A stretch of DNA of 64,000 nt. It comes from Microcebus murinus (Eukaryota > Chordata > Mammalia > Primates > Cheirogaleidae). The notes below the pieces were generated by a model. The model was not told the DNA's origin. It worked only from the letters and a program-made list of their open reading frames with translations, and did not search any database. The position numbers and the translations under genes were made by a program. How positions within the stretch are numbered: position 1 is the first letter of the stretch; each line of letters starts with the position of its first letter. The DNA lies in NCBI RefSeq assembly GCF_040939455.1, contig NC_134110.1:100035001-100099000 (forward strand). The letters run 5' to 3'. This document shows positions 13,095-64,000 of the stretch, piece by piece.

Positions 13095-13250
13095 AACCCC
13101 TGTGCCTCAGTTTGCTAAGATCTGTAAAACTGGGATAATCATCCTATCAACGCCATAGAAGTATTACTCTGATTAAATGGGCTAATCTGTGTAAAGTGCC
13201 TAGAACAATGCCCAACATGTAAGAGGTGCTACATGTTTGCTATCACTATC
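13095..13250 (+). mobile_element. MIR SINE
   Basis: Sense MIR (ctgtgcctcagtttgctaag, then aagtgcctagaacaatgccc). Confidence 0.8.
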
Positions 13251-13426
13251 ATAATAACTGAATGTAAGATCACAGTAGCTTTTCGAGTAGTTCTATCATG
13301 CTGTTAACTCATATTCAGCCAAAAATATGCTACTGTTTTCTACTTCTCTACAAACTATACTTGAAAAAAAACTTTTTTGAGTCCAGCAAAAATTACATAT
13401 CTTATCCTTATTAACTCTCACATTCC

Positions 13427-13594
13427 TAGTCTGGTTCCCAACCTTAATGGCACCAGAGACTGGTTTCATGGAAGACAATATTCCACAGCCAATGGGGGGT
13501 AGGCTGGAGTGGAGGCAGAGCTCAGGCGGTGATGCAAGCAATGGGGAGCAGCTGCCGACGGGCTCCTAACAGGCTGTGGACCAGTCTGCAGGCC
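13427..13594 (+). mobile_element. MER1-type hAT (Charlie) DNA transposon remnant
   Basis: Starts tctggttcccaaccttaatg and contains actggtttcatggaagacaa; ends with the partly inverted ggctgtggaccagtctgcag. Matches the remembered MER1 consensus with an internal deletion. It directly abuts the mariner remnant. Confidence 0.75.
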
Positions 13595-13596
13595 TA

Positions 13597-14600
13597 AACT
13601 ATTGAACAGTTTTGCCATCTTAACAGTAGCTTGTTTACGCCAGCAGCAAAGAAGCCTGGAGAGTGTGTGGCAATGAAATCACAAAAGGCGTTTTCCACAG
13701 CTTGTTGAGAATTGAGTATTTTTCCTTGCAGGAAGTGGTCCAAAGCATGGAAGAAGTGATAGTCAGTTGGTGCAAGGTTTGGTGAATACAGTGGATGAAA
13801 GAGTTTCCAAGTCCAGCCTCTGTAGTTTGAGCAGCGTTGTCTTGCAAGAGGAGTGGCCTGTCTCTACTGACCAATCTTGGCTGCTTAATTGCAAGGAGCC
13901 TCATCATTTTGTCTAATTGGTAGACATCCACTCTAATCAACTGACCAGGTTTCATGAAGCTACAGTGGATAATACTGGAGCTGCACCACCAAACACCATT
14001 AGCTTTTTTTGATGAATATTCAGTTTTGGACTGTGTTTTGGCACTTCATCTTTAATGCAACCATTGTGCCAATTGCTTGCGAGTATCAAAAACAATCCAT
14101 TTTTCATCACATGTAAGAATATGGTGTAGAAATGGTTTGCACTTATGTTGTGACAGCAAAGAAAGGCAAGCTTCGAGATAATTTCTCGTCTGATGCTCAT
14201 TTAAATCATGGGGAACCCATCTATCCAGCTTCTTTACCTTACTGATTTGTTTCAAGTGGTCCAATATTGTTGGAATAGTAACATCAAACCTTGCTGCTAA
14301 TTCACGTGTAGGTTGAGATGGATTCGCTTCCACTATAGCTTTCAGTTCATCATTATCCACCTTAGTCTCAGGTTGCCCACGTGGCTCACTTTCCAGATTA
14401 AAATCACCAGAATGGAACTTCTCAAATCATCGATTTACTGTGCATTCATTAGCCACATCTTTCCCAAACGCTTTGTTGATATTTCAAGCTGTCTGCACTG
14501 CAATGGTTCCATGATAGAACTCATATTAAAAAATAATATGAATATTTGACATAACCATGGCTTCACAAAAATTGCTCTAAAAAAATTTGAAAGATAATCA
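13597..14600 (-). pseudogene. Decayed mariner (DD34D) transposon with transposase remnants
   Basis: Minus-strand frames carry mariner transposase pieces in order: a helix-turn-helix part (VDNDELKAIVEANPSQPTRE), KVKKLDRWVPHDLNEHQ, the first catalytic Asp in TCDEKW, KDEVPKHSPKLNIHQKKLMV, the second Asp in LLQDNA, and the third in APTDYHFF (13751-13777). They are spread over different frames with at least two frameshifts and a stop near the start, so the copy cannot make transposase. Terminal inverted repeats were not identified, so the ends are approximate. Human SETMAR carries a relative of this domain, but this copy has no SET domain. Confidence 0.88.
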
Positions 14601-14789
14601 CAAGCCAAAACATGTGTTTGAAAGAATGAGGATGTATCTTCACAATTAAAAAAAAAAAGGAAGTATCAAAGTGAAATGTCAGAGATATCAACTGTCATAC
14701 TTAGTACTTAAGGAAATCAGACATTTCACACTTAATAACCTAATAGCTTGCTTGTGAAAAGATGGAGCTGTAGGTTGAGGGTGGGATGG

Positions 14790-15350
14790 AGATCAGGAAT
14801 TCAGTTTTGAACACATGAGGTTTAAGATGTCCATTGGACATCCAAGTGAAGATATTAAATAAGCAACTAGACATAAGCAACATTCAGCAGGAAGGTCAGG
14901 GCTGAGAAATAAAGCTGGGAATTGGTAGCATGTAGACAATATTTAAAATCATGAAACTAAAGAAGATCCTTTAGGGAGTGAATATAGAGTTTCCAGGATT
15001 AAATCTTGAGACACCCAACATTTTAGAAGTAGGGAAGACAAAGATGAGCCAGCATCCTCCTTTTAGGAGTAGCATCCTCCTATTAGGAGTAGCATCCTAG
15101 AAGTCAAAGTAAGAAAGTGTTTCACAAAGGAAGGATTGTTCAGCTGTTTTAAATGCTTCTAAAAGGTACAGTAAGATAAGGAATGATAATAGATCACTCA
15201 ATTTTACAACACAGAAGATACTAGCAAGCCCTGATAAGACCTATTTTGGCACAGTGGGGATAAAAGTGGAGTACGTTCAAGAAAGAATGGTAAGAAATGA
15301 ATTGAAAACATTATAAACTACTCTTCAGAGGAACACTGCTTCACAAAGTA
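14790..15350 (+). repeat. Ancient interspersed repeat, family not named
   Basis: Text such as gtccattggacatccaagtg, then tagggagtgaatatagagtt and gaagtcaaagtaagaaagtg, belongs to a diverged mammalian repeat I recognise but cannot name. The element at 20090-21230 appears to be the preceding part of the same consensus. Confidence 0.5.
15047..15100 (+). repeat. Local triplication of a ~19-bp unit
   Basis: agcatcctcc/tttaggagt is repeated three times with small differences, inside the ancient repeat. Confidence 0.85.
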
Positions 15351-15596
15351 ACAGAGAGACAAGTGGGTCTCTGGACGGGAATGTAGGTCAGTAGTTCATT
15401 GCTGTTGCTGCTACTGTTGTTTTAAGATGGAAGAAAATATAGCTGTTTTTAATGCCAATGATAATGCACCAACGAGAGAGTGAGAAATAAATGATGCAAG
15501 AGAGAAGATAATTGTTACGGCCATGTCCTTGACTACTGACTAAGCCAAAGGGAATAGGATACAGTGTACAATAAAGTGGATGGCCCTAAGAATTTG

Positions 15597-15660
15597 GCCA
15601 GACATTATCTAGAATAGATAATGAAGAATTTGTGCCAGACATTATCTAGAATAGATAAAT
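15597..15660 (+). repeat. Direct repeat, two copies of ~27 bp
   Basis: gccagacattatctagaata, continuing gataa, occurs at about 15597 and again at 15634, separated by about 10 bp. Confidence 0.9.
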
Positions 15661-15689
15661 CATGAGTAAATTAAATAAATAGTTATCTA

Positions 15690-15765
15690 AGAAAAACATA
15701 TGTAAACCACTTAAAATAATGCCTGGCACATAACAGGCACCTAAGAAATGCTGGCTAAATACAGA
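15690..15765 (+). mobile_element. MIR SINE tail
   Basis: Contains aatgcctggcacataacagg and cacctaagaaatgctggcta. Confidence 0.6.
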
Positions 15766-15800
15766 TCTGAACTGTATTCATCTTTAACAAAAATGTGGAA

Positions 15801-16110
15801 GTGTGGTGATGTGATGACTTGTGCCTATAATCCCAGCACTTTGGGAGGCTGGGTGGGAGGATCCCTTGAGACCAGGAGTTTGAGACCATCCTGGGCCACA
15901 TAGTAACGGTCAACCTACAAAAATTTTCAAAAATTAGCTGGGCATGATGGTATATGCTTGTAGCCCTAGCTATTATAGGGCTACAAGCTATTGGGAGGCT
16001 GAAGCAGGAGGACCACTTAAGCCCAGAAGTTTGAGGTTGCAGCGAGCTGTGATCGCATCACTGCACTCCAGCCTAGGCAACACAGAGACCCTTTCTAAAA
16101 AAAAAAAAAA
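15801..16110 (+). mobile_element. Alu, sense
   Basis: Dimeric Alu ending in a 14-A tail; contains tataatcccagcactttggg and cactgcactccagcctaggc. Confidence 0.92.
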
Positions 16111-16439
16111 GTGAATCAAGACAGTGTCCCAAAACCTGCTAACACAAAACTATTACAGGAGTTTGAATAACATGCTTTTGAGTTGATAAAATACAGTACT
16201 TTTGATAACATGACAAGGCATCTTTAAAACATTTCAAATGAGTACAATCCATAATCATGCAGATAACAAAAATTAAATACAGAAAGCCAAGTCTACTTGC
16301 TCAAAGTTACTAAATTACTAAAGTGAAAAGTCAAGAGCTAAAATTAAAACCTAGTTCTCCTCTCTCCTAGTCTGGTTATACTTTAATATCTTTTTCTCTC
16401 TCTCTTTTGGCAGAAAGGCTAAAAATATTAAGATTGCTC

Positions 16440-16771
16440 ACCAGGCATGGTGGCTCATGCTGGTAATACTAGCACTCTGGGAGGCCGAAGCAGGGAGATT
16501 GCTTGAGCTCAGGAGTTCAAGACCAGCCTGAGCAAGAGCAAGACCCCATCTCTACTAAAAAAATAGAAAGAAATTAGCTGGACAACTAAAAATATATAGA
16601 AAAAAAATTATCCAGGCATGGTGGCGCATGCCTGTAGTCCCAGTTACTTAGGAGGCTGAGGCAGAAGAACTGCTTGAGCTCAGGAGTTTGAGGTTGCTGT
16701 GAGCCAGGCTGACACCATGGCACTCTAGCCTGGGCAACAGAGTAAGACTTTGTCTCAAAAAAAAAAAAAAA
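16440..16771 (+). mobile_element. Alu, sense, strepsirrhine type
   Basis: Contains gcctgagcaagagcaagacc and gtgagccaggctgacaccat, typical of lemur Alus; poly(A) tail at 16757-16771. Confidence 0.93.
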
Positions 16772-17006
16772 TCATGTAATATCATAACGACACTGACAGT
16801 GAGGAACATTCACTATAATTGACCTTATAAATGTTTACAATCCAAAGTATTTCAAAAACTAATAAATTAGGACATTTTTGGTTTTCTACAAAACTTTAAG
16901 AAAATATATCTACTTTTAAACACCTATTACCAGTACTTTTCCAGTGCTTACTTTCAATATACAAGCATTGAGAACATCCTGAAAATGCCAATTAAAGAAA
17001 TACTCA

Positions 17007-17280
17007 GCCAGGTGTGGTGGCTCACTCCTGTAATCCTAGCACTCTTAAGAGGCCCACGCGAGATGATTGCTTGAGGCCAGGAGTTCCAGACCAGCCTGAG
17101 CAAGCATGAGACCCCGTCTCCACAGCAAACAGAAAAACTAGCCGGGTCTCAGATACACAGGAGGCTGAGGCAGGAGGATTGCTGGAGCCCAGGAGTCAAG
17201 ACTGTAGTAAGCTATGATAAAGCCACTGCACTCTAGCCCGGGGCAACACTGAGCGGAGACACAGTCTCCAAAAAAAAAGA
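17007..17280 (+). mobile_element. Alu, sense, with 13-bp target duplications
   Basis: Flanked by aaagaaatactca at 16994-17006 and 17281-17293. The linker region between monomers is shortened. Confidence 0.92.
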
Positions 17281-17293
17281 AAAGAAATACTCA

Positions 17294-18159
17294 ATGAAAT
17301 GTAAATTTTCTCTCTTCTTTTTCATATATTTAATAATGGTTTTACAAGGATATAGCACTCAGTTTTAGTGAATACACATTCTACTTCAAACCATGAATAA
17401 AGCTGCAGTTTAATATTTCAGTCAAGATATCTATGTGGCAAATTCAATCCTTTTATCATTAAAACCATATCTTTTAAATTTCAAGCTTCAAAGTCAAAAT
17501 TCTGATGTAAATTACCTTTCAAGATTTTTTCTTTTTTAAAAATCCTAGAGTGCCCTTCAACTTTTAGCTAACCTTCTAGTCTATTTCATAATTACCGCCC
17601 TACGGTAATTTTCTTAACCTTAGCCCGCTCATCCCAATAGTCCTGCACATTTATACTGGTCTACCAGTTAACTCTGCAGCACTCTCACCTACTTGAATCA
17701 CTAAAATCAGCAAATCTCTGACCTCAAAGTAGGGCACCAGTAAGGATGTGGGAAAAAACATTTGAAAATTAATCTTGTATTTCCACCCACTAGCAAATGC
17801 GGACAAAATACTAATGACCATACTAAACGTCTAGATTTTACCATATAGGCATTTAACAGCACAAACCACGTCTCAAGTGCTCCAACAACCTTCAAGTCTG
17901 AACTTGGTTCTTTGAGGAAGCTGCCTGTGCAGTCTCCACAAATACCAGACACCAAATACAGACCGCTCCAAGTCGAGCAGTACTGTTCCAGTTTTCTCCA
18001 TCCTATTTATGTGCAAATGTACGTATTTTTATTAGATAATTAGCAGTTTGAAGGCAGCAGAGACTTGTTTTACAGGCTACAGCCCTCAGGTACCGAGACT
18101 CTGCCTGGCGCCTAAAAAGTCTGTACCGACTCAAACTATTACTAACATAGATGGTTTCC
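17294..18159. other. TMEM68 intron 1 near the promoter, no repeat recognised
   Basis: Unique-looking sequence whose G+C rises towards the CpG island. I saw no convincing gene. Confidence 0.5.
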
Positions 18160-18350
18160 CATACATTGTTTCATTGAGTCCTTTCGGCAGCCCCGCGAAG
18201 TACTTAGTATTAATCATCCCCATTTTACAGATAATCAAAGTGAGGCTCAGAAAGATTAAGCAGCCTGCGCAGGTCACGCGAGTAGAAAAGGGCATAAGCC
18301 AGGATTCCAAGCCTGGTCTGTCTGGATGCGAACACTCGTCTAACCACTAC
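18160..18350 (-). mobile_element. MIR SINE at the island edge
   Basis: Antisense MIR: attaatcatccccattttac, then aaagtgaggctcagaaagat. It is well preserved and unusually CpG-rich, as expected next to an unmethylated promoter. Confidence 0.85.
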
Positions 18351-18791
18351 CCACGCGGCGTGCTCACTGCGCTCTCGTGATCACCACAGACTTTCCTTTG
18401 GCTTTTACACACAGGAGGCTCGAACCGAGTCCTGGACTCAGGAAGTCCCTGGAAGAGCCCAGAGGCCTCTCAAGAGGTTGGAGAAGCGTCGTCCACCAGC
18501 TAAGTTTAGACAAAACGCGCCCAACTGGAGGTTTTAGAGCGGGAGGGGAGATGCGGGCCGAGGAAAACAGGCTCCCTGTGACCCAGGGGAGGCAGGACCT
18601 CCCCACTCGGCCGCTCTGGCGCCCGAGCTGAACGCCAAGCCCAGTGGGAAGCGGAGCCCGCCTGACCAGGGAGTCCAGGGATTCCGGGGCGACCCGGGAG
18701 ACTAGACGCGCGGCCTTCGCCGCTCCCAACCCAGCGAGAGCCGGCGCCGGGCGGGAGGAGCGCGGGGAAGCCAAGGCCGGGGCCGACGCAC

Positions 18792-18955
18792 CTCGGACAG
18801 AAGGGGGCATGGGTGGCTCGCCTTCACCCACGCACGACGGTGGGACCTCTTCGGTGCCTCAGCGGCCGAGTGAGGCGGAAACACTGCGCGGCCGGTTTCT
18901 CCCGAGCAACCTGCAAGAAAAAAACCTAGAGCGGTGGCTGCAGCCCGGGCCGGGT
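18792..18955 (-). other. TMEM68: Probable non-coding exon 1 of TMEM68
   Basis: On the minus strand the CpG island carries a good donor, CCGAG|gtgcgt, with the exon ending at 18792. A 5' UTR exon here would be spliced to the exon starting near 9730. The 5' boundary is a guess from the promoter position. It could also end at another donor. Confidence 0.4.
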
Positions 18956-18977
18956 TAGATGTGACACCGCCAGTCAT

Positions 18978-18985
18978 CCCGCCCC
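18978..18985 (+). promoter_or_regulatory. GC box (SP1/KLF-like)
   Basis: cccgcccc between the two gene starts, within the CpG island. A single site seen by eye. Confidence 0.45.
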
Positions 18986-19005
18986 TTCCCGTGGCCGCCT
19001 GGAGC

Positions 19006-19016
19006 CACTTCCGGTG
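19006..19016 (+). promoter_or_regulatory. ETS/GABPA-like site
   Basis: The sequence cacttccggtg contains the CTTCCGG core bound by ETS-family factors such as GABPA. It lies 154 bases before the TGS1 ATG, near the middle of the divergent promoter. Confidence 0.6.
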
Positions 19017-19169
19017 GCGGCGTCGAGGCTGGCTCCGGGCGCGAGCGGCCCCGGGCCCGTTCCTAACCCCTCACCCTGGGCTTGCCCGCGAAGCCTACCT
19101 TTGGTCTTCAGTATCCGAGTAGAGCCGGGCCGGAGCGGGGGACGGCAGGGCTGCCTCTGAGGTGGTAAA

Positions 19170-59512
<40,343 letters not shown>

Positions 59513-59965
59513 CTGAGGCAGTGCTGAGACAAGCAGATCAAGTAGTGGTCAGAACATTATTCAGATAAGACACTTGGAATGTCTTCCTGGACTCACTGAC
59601 ACTTTGTATGCATAGTCTTATATCACCATATGAAATAGAAACTTCCAGGAGTTGAATGAATGTTAATGAAGGGCTTTGAGATCTTTGGGTAATGTTAACT
59701 ATGTATATTGTACATTAGGATAGTAAGTGTCTGATATGGAAAGGGGAGGCTTGCCCCTGTGCTTAATTTCAGTGTGTGTATTTTTATGTATGTCTGTGTA
59801 TTTTTTTAATTTTGTATGTTTTGGTTTACCATCTTTGTATGCATGTATATGTGTGCAAAAAAGAAAATTGTGTTTTTTTAAAATAGATACAAAGAAAACA
59901 ATGAATTAGTTATATTCTATCCACCCATTTAATCCCTACCAAAATAAATAATGTTACATGTTTAG
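59513..59965 (+). other. TGS1: TGS1 3' UTR, approximate
   Basis: Begins directly after the stop codon. The first AATAAA is at 59943-59948, so cleavage near 59960-59975 would give a UTR of roughly 450 nt. A second AATAAA at 61094-61099 could serve a longer form but lies beyond an L1M fossil. Which site is used cannot be told from sequence alone. Confidence 0.5.
59943..59948 (+). terminator. TGS1: Candidate TGS1 polyadenylation signal AATAAA
   Basis: First canonical hexamer after the stop codon, in aaaataaataatg. The downstream GU-rich element is weak by eye. Confidence 0.5.
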
Positions 59966-59999
59966 GGCTAGAAATGTGAACAGTACAGAATGGTACAAA

Positions 60000-61080
60000 A
60001 TGAAAAGTCTCCCACCCCCTTCCCTACCCTTTATTCGTTTATCTAAAGGTAATCACAGTTAATAGTTTTTATAATTCCTGTGGAAAAGCAAAGAATTGCA
60101 ATATACCCTAATGCACTTTTTTCCCCTCATTAATGCACTGTTGGATACCTTCTTCTCTTTTTTTTAACTTTGTATCTTTTTATAAAAGTATGTATTTTTT
60201 TTACTAGTATACATGGAAGACCTTTCCATATCAGTACATACATGTAGATCTACCTCATTTTTTTAATGGCTGTATTGCATTTCTTTTTCTGGATGCGCCA
60301 TAATTAAACAGTTCTCTGTTGATAGACACTTAGGCTGTTTTCAGTTTTTTACAGTTACCTACTATTCTGCACTGTCCTTAAGTATAATCTATGTTGTTGA
60401 ACAAGTATACCCATAGGGTAAATTTCTACCTGTCAGATTGCTGGAGTTTGTACATTTTAATTTTGATGGGTGTGGTCAAATTGCCTCAATACAGTTGGAG
60501 GTAATTGTGTTCGCATCCACGGTGATTAGACGGCATATTTTCTTCCACCCTTCCCAGCTTGGGGCGTCAAGCATTTTGATTGTTGCTATCTCATGGGTAA
60601 GGAAAATGGTATCTTATTGTTGGTATGCATTTCCTTAATTATGAATGATATTTGGCATATTTTCATACATTTTATCTTCTTTAGTTTTCTCCCAATTTTT
60701 AAATTTTTATTATGAATTATCTTTTTCTTATATATATGAGTTCTTTGTAAATTAAAGAGCCCTTTGTCTTTAGTAGGTCTTACAGATATGTTTTTCCAGT
60801 TTGTTGTTAGCCTTTAGATTTATTGGGGTGTTTCTGTTTTTGCCATATGAAAGTTTTTAATTTTATGCAGTCAGACTTATTAGTCTTTTATCTTTGTTGC
60901 TTCTGGGTTTATGTCATTTTGAGATATCTTTCCTTTTCCTTTTCCCCCAAAAAATACTTTTATTCAGACTTCTTACTAGAACTGTCCTGTTTTCATGTCT
61001 TTGCTTCATCTGGAATTTGATTTTTGACACGCTTTTTATAAAGATAGTGTTTTTAAATTTTCCATTGCAAAATCAACATG
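60000..61080 (-). mobile_element. L1M fragment, antisense, downstream of TGS1
   Basis: ttaatggctgtattgcattt, acacttaggctgttttcagt and gtcagattgctggagtttgt are reversed L1 ORF2 C-terminus; 60700-61020 continues upstream in ORF2 (gagttctttgtaaattaaag). Highly diverged. Confidence 0.75.
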
Positions 61081-61341
61081 AAATGTATTTTGTAATAAAG
61101 GAGATAATCCTTTTCTATTAAAATGGCAGTGAAAGGAAAAGGAATATGTGTTGTTTAATTATTCATCTAGAAAGTGTGTTCAGTCATTTTTACAAGTAGA
61201 TAAAAAGACAGTGACATACAACTCTTGCCATTGCAGGTTGGACTTGAGACCTTTATCTTTTAATAATGTAAGCACGTTAAACATTATACAAAAGACAATT
61301 TGGAGTGAGATAGAGCTGGGGAAATTGAAATAAACTTGAGG

Positions 61342-61625
61342 GGCCGGGCAAGGTGGCTCACTCCTGTAATCCTTTGGGAGGCCAAGGCAGGAGGATCACT
61401 TGAGCTGAGGAGTTCAAGACCAGCCTGAGCAAGAGTGAGACCCTATCTCTACTAAAAAGAGAAAAATTAACTGCGTGTTGTAGCTTGAGCCTATAGTCCC
61501 AGCTACTGGGGAAGCTGAGGCAGAAGGATGGTTTGAGCCAAGGAATTTGAAATTGTTGTGAACTATGATCACACCACTGCACTTCAACCCCCTGGGGTGA
61601 CTGAGTGAGACTCTGTCTAAAAAAA
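61342..61625 (+). mobile_element. Alu, sense, downstream of TGS1
   Basis: ggccgggcaaggtggctcac to gagactctgtctaaaaa. Flanked by aaacttgagg at 61332-61341 and 61626-61635. A small deletion removes part of the left monomer (taatcctttgggagg). Confidence 0.95.
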
Positions 61626-61635
61626 AAACTTGAGG

Positions 61636-62576
61636 GACTTTCCAAGAAGTACTGGAATATTAAACAGTAAAAATAACTACTATATAAAAAAACAACTTTG
61701 TTGGAGTGTGCTAACTTTAGTCTCTTGAAACTACAGTTTATGCATGATTGCTCTGCAGTACAGTAGCAATTGGACTGGTCATTATGGATAAGATTACTTG
61801 GTGAGATCAAAATCTATCCAAATATTCTTCATTTTTAGACTTTATGTATCATCAGCGTATATATCATGAACACGTCAACATTTTTGAAATCCAGCCAGCA
61901 ATGGTCATAAACAGTTCTATACACAGCCCCGAGAACTAGAGTATGACTTAGCAGGTGGCGGGGGGGGGGGGGGGGTGAAAGCAAATTTCCAAAATCACCA
62001 AGTATTTTTTAGCTTTTTGTCACTTAATGTTTCATGCCTATACTTCTTTCCACAATACATTTTCTTACTTGTATATTATTAATATTGAAACTAATTTGTC
62101 TTCCTGAATTTGCATGACCGTTTATGAGTACAACAGGAAGGAAGCCTCGCCAAGACTAAAATATTCCTGCCCACTGGTTATACAGGGATATAACTAATTT
62201 ATAGACTCTTGTATAGGTTGTTAGTGCTCAAAAGGACTTAAGATGTGTTCTAGTGTATCGTGCGACTCTTGTTCAAATAAAGTCTTACGAAGAAGCTGAA
62301 TATGGATAAAAAAATGAAGCTCTTGGCAATGTTTAGGACAAAACAGAAGTGAAGACACTAGTAGCCCCAATTTTAGTCCAAACCAGTCTTTTTTCTTGTT
62401 AAATGACAAAACTTTGGAGCTAATTTTTAATAAAAATAAATATGTACTTTTAACAATTTAAATACAAAGTGAGCAATTCAAAAAGTGAACTTCACCCTTG
62501 CCATTTCTCTCCTCCCCACCTGCCACATTTACATTCCCCTCCCCACGACTGACACAGTGGCAGGTGTCCTTTAAGA
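61636..62576 (+). other. Downstream intergenic, no gene recognised
   Basis: Holds the poly(G) run at 61960-61975; otherwise unassigned. Confidence 0.45.
61960..61975 (+). repeat. Poly(G) run of 16
   Basis: Uninterrupted G tract after ggtggc and before tgaaag. Confidence 0.95.
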
Positions 62577-62865
62577 CAGTGATCCCCAACCCTTTTGGCA
62601 CCAGGAACCCATTTCATGTAAGAGAATTTTTCCAAGGGTGGGTCGCAGCTCAGGACGTGTCGAGCGGCTGTAGACACCCTAATTACACTGGCCGCTCACC
62701 TGAGCAGCCCTCGGGTTCCTGAGTTTCAGTGGCTCACCTCTTGTGTCCTCCTCTGCCTCCCCATTTTCCTAAGTTTCATAGTTGACAAATTGTTAATTTT
62801 TCCACAGACAGGAGGCAGGGGGCAGGGGCCGGTGGCGGGATAGAGCTCGGAAGCGCAGCTTTATG
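62577..62865 (+). mobile_element. MER1-type hAT remnant
   Basis: cagtgatccccaacccttttggcaccagga matches the MER1 start, here given in parts: cagtgatccccaaccctttt and ggcaccaggaacccatttca. The interior is diverged and CpG-containing. Confidence 0.75.
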
Positions 62866-62904
62866 ACATTTCCCTATGCCATAAAAACGTGTGTGCACAC
62901 AGTG

Positions 62905-62923
62905 GGATGGGATGGGATGGGAT
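62905..62923 (+). repeat. Short (GGGAT)n repeat
   Basis: Four units of gggat in a row. Confidence 0.9.
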
Positions 62924-62929
62924 TACATT

Positions 62930-63990
62930 ATTCCGGAGTTTGATTTTATTTTTCATTTAATGTCTTGCAAGTTTTTCTATATGAACACATCTGCTACCGT
63001 TTTTAACAAACAGTACAAATCGGTGAGAATTGCTGTAACCATTACTCAATTATGTAACAGTTCTTGCAGTTGCAGATAGTACTGCAGGGTATATTTCTAA
63101 GTAGAATAGATTCCCAGAAGTGAGTTTTTTATGTCAAAGGTCATGCTTATTTGGTATATCATGTCAAGCTGGCTCCAAAGACATATATTCCCACCACCTG
63201 CATGAAAAGGGTCAATTTTCCTCACACCCTTAAAAGCAACGTATATATTCACTTCTCATTGTTAACCATTTTTTTTTTTTTTTTTTGGAGACAGAATCTC
63301 ACTTTGTTTTCCATCTAGAATGAGTGCTGTGGCGTCAGCCTAGCTCACAGTAACCTCAAATTCCTGGGCTCAAGTGATCCTCCTGCCTCAGCCTCCAGAG
63401 TAGCTGGGACTGCAGGCATGTACCGCCATGCCTGGCTAATTTTTTTCTATATATTTTTAGTTGGCCAATTAATTTCTTTCTATTTTTTTAGTAAAGATGG
63501 GGTCTTGCTCTTGCTCAGGCTGGTTTCGAACTCCTGACCTTGAGCGATCCTCCCACCCCAGCCTCCCAGAGTGCTAGGATTACAGGCGTGAGCCACTGCG
63601 CCCGGCCAGATCAACAAAGTTATCTTAATTTGCATGTCCTGATTGTTAGGTATGAACAATTTTGCATATATTATTCAGATAAATGTTAGGCATTCGTTTT
63701 TTTGCCAAATGAACAGTTAATTGCGACATTATTTTTTATTAAATGAACTCACCTTTCTCCACTAATTGGAAATCTAACCTGTGTGCATATGTCTGTATAT
63801 GTGCATATGTAAGTGTATATATCTGGAATTTGTTTTGTTCCTTCGATCCTCTTGTCTGTTTCTGTGTCGTATGTTTTTGATTACTGTAGTTTTCATTATG
63901 TGTGTTGACAGTTGCAAATTTCCCCATTCTCAAAATTTTCTGACACTTTCTGAGCATTTTTAATTTTTTTAGACAAATCTGAATTTATCA
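62930..63990 (-). mobile_element. L1M fragment, antisense, split by an Alu
   Basis: ctaagtagaatagattccca, then agctggctccaaagacatat and attcccaccacctgcatgaa before the Alu, and atttgcatgtcctgattgtt after it, are reversed L1M ORF2/3' sequence. Confidence 0.6.
63269..63607 (-). mobile_element. Alu, antisense, inserted in the L1M
   Basis: T run, then gagacagaatctcactttgt to gagccactgcgcccggcc, including ttagttggccaattaatttc. Confidence 0.96.
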
Positions 63991-64000
63991 AGTTCTATAT

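Noticed and set aside
13635..14360. The mariner frames as an active transposase or a SETMAR-like fusion
   Set aside because: The frames are interrupted by frameshifts and there is no SET domain or flanking splice signal.
18364..18958. Long overlapping frames on both strands in the CpG island, up to 155 codons
   Set aside because: Long chance frames are expected in GC-rich sequence; they lack any family signature and lie in promoter or 5' UTR sequence.

Overview
The window is mammalian nuclear DNA: long introns, canonical GT-AG splice sites, MIR and L2 relics, L1M fossils and many Alus. The Alus point to a strepsirrhine primate, probably a Malagasy lemur. Their right half carries the lemur-type insert (in antisense copies, text such as ttggccaattaatttctttc followed by tctcgctcttgctcaggctgg), and they match strepsirrhine rather than human Alu subfamilies. 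The species call is inference from memory.

Layout: two genes diverge from one CpG-rich promoter near 18.3-19.2 kb. To the left, on the minus strand, is the 5' part of TMEM68, a membrane-bound acyltransferase-like protein. Its first coding exon is at 9337-9661 and its second at 219-383; the gene continues off the left edge. To the right, on the plus strand, is a complete TGS1 gene (trimethylguanosine synthase, the snRNA/snoRNA cap hypermethylase). I could join 13 coding exons (19170-59512) into an uninterrupted frame of 2562 nt, 853 residues plus stop, the length I recall for the human protein. Every exon phase agrees. Eleven introns are GT-AG; intron 11 is a textbook U12-type AT-AC intron. 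The TMEM68/TGS1 head-to-head order is that of human 8q12.1, as I recall it.

The rest is intronic and downstream repeat DNA: about 20 Alu copies, mostly antisense to the host gene; old L1M pieces; one L1 insertion with a twin-priming inversion and intact target-site duplications (54278-55504); Tigger/MER2 and MER1 DNA transposons; a decayed mariner with transposase remnants (about 13597-14600); one solo LTR of an old class I endogenous retrovirus (about 3647-4048); and a retro-inserted U1 snRNA copy with an altered 5' end in TGS1 intron 10 (44040-44209).

I saw no bacterial-type system, CRISPR array or unknown multigene system. The most interesting signals are the AT-AC intron, the U1 retrocopy inside a gene whose product modifies U1, the twin-primed L1 and the mariner. 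Exon boundaries were set by eye from splice consensus, reading frame and remembered orthologue sequence. Repeat family names are from memory of consensus sequences and were not run through any database.
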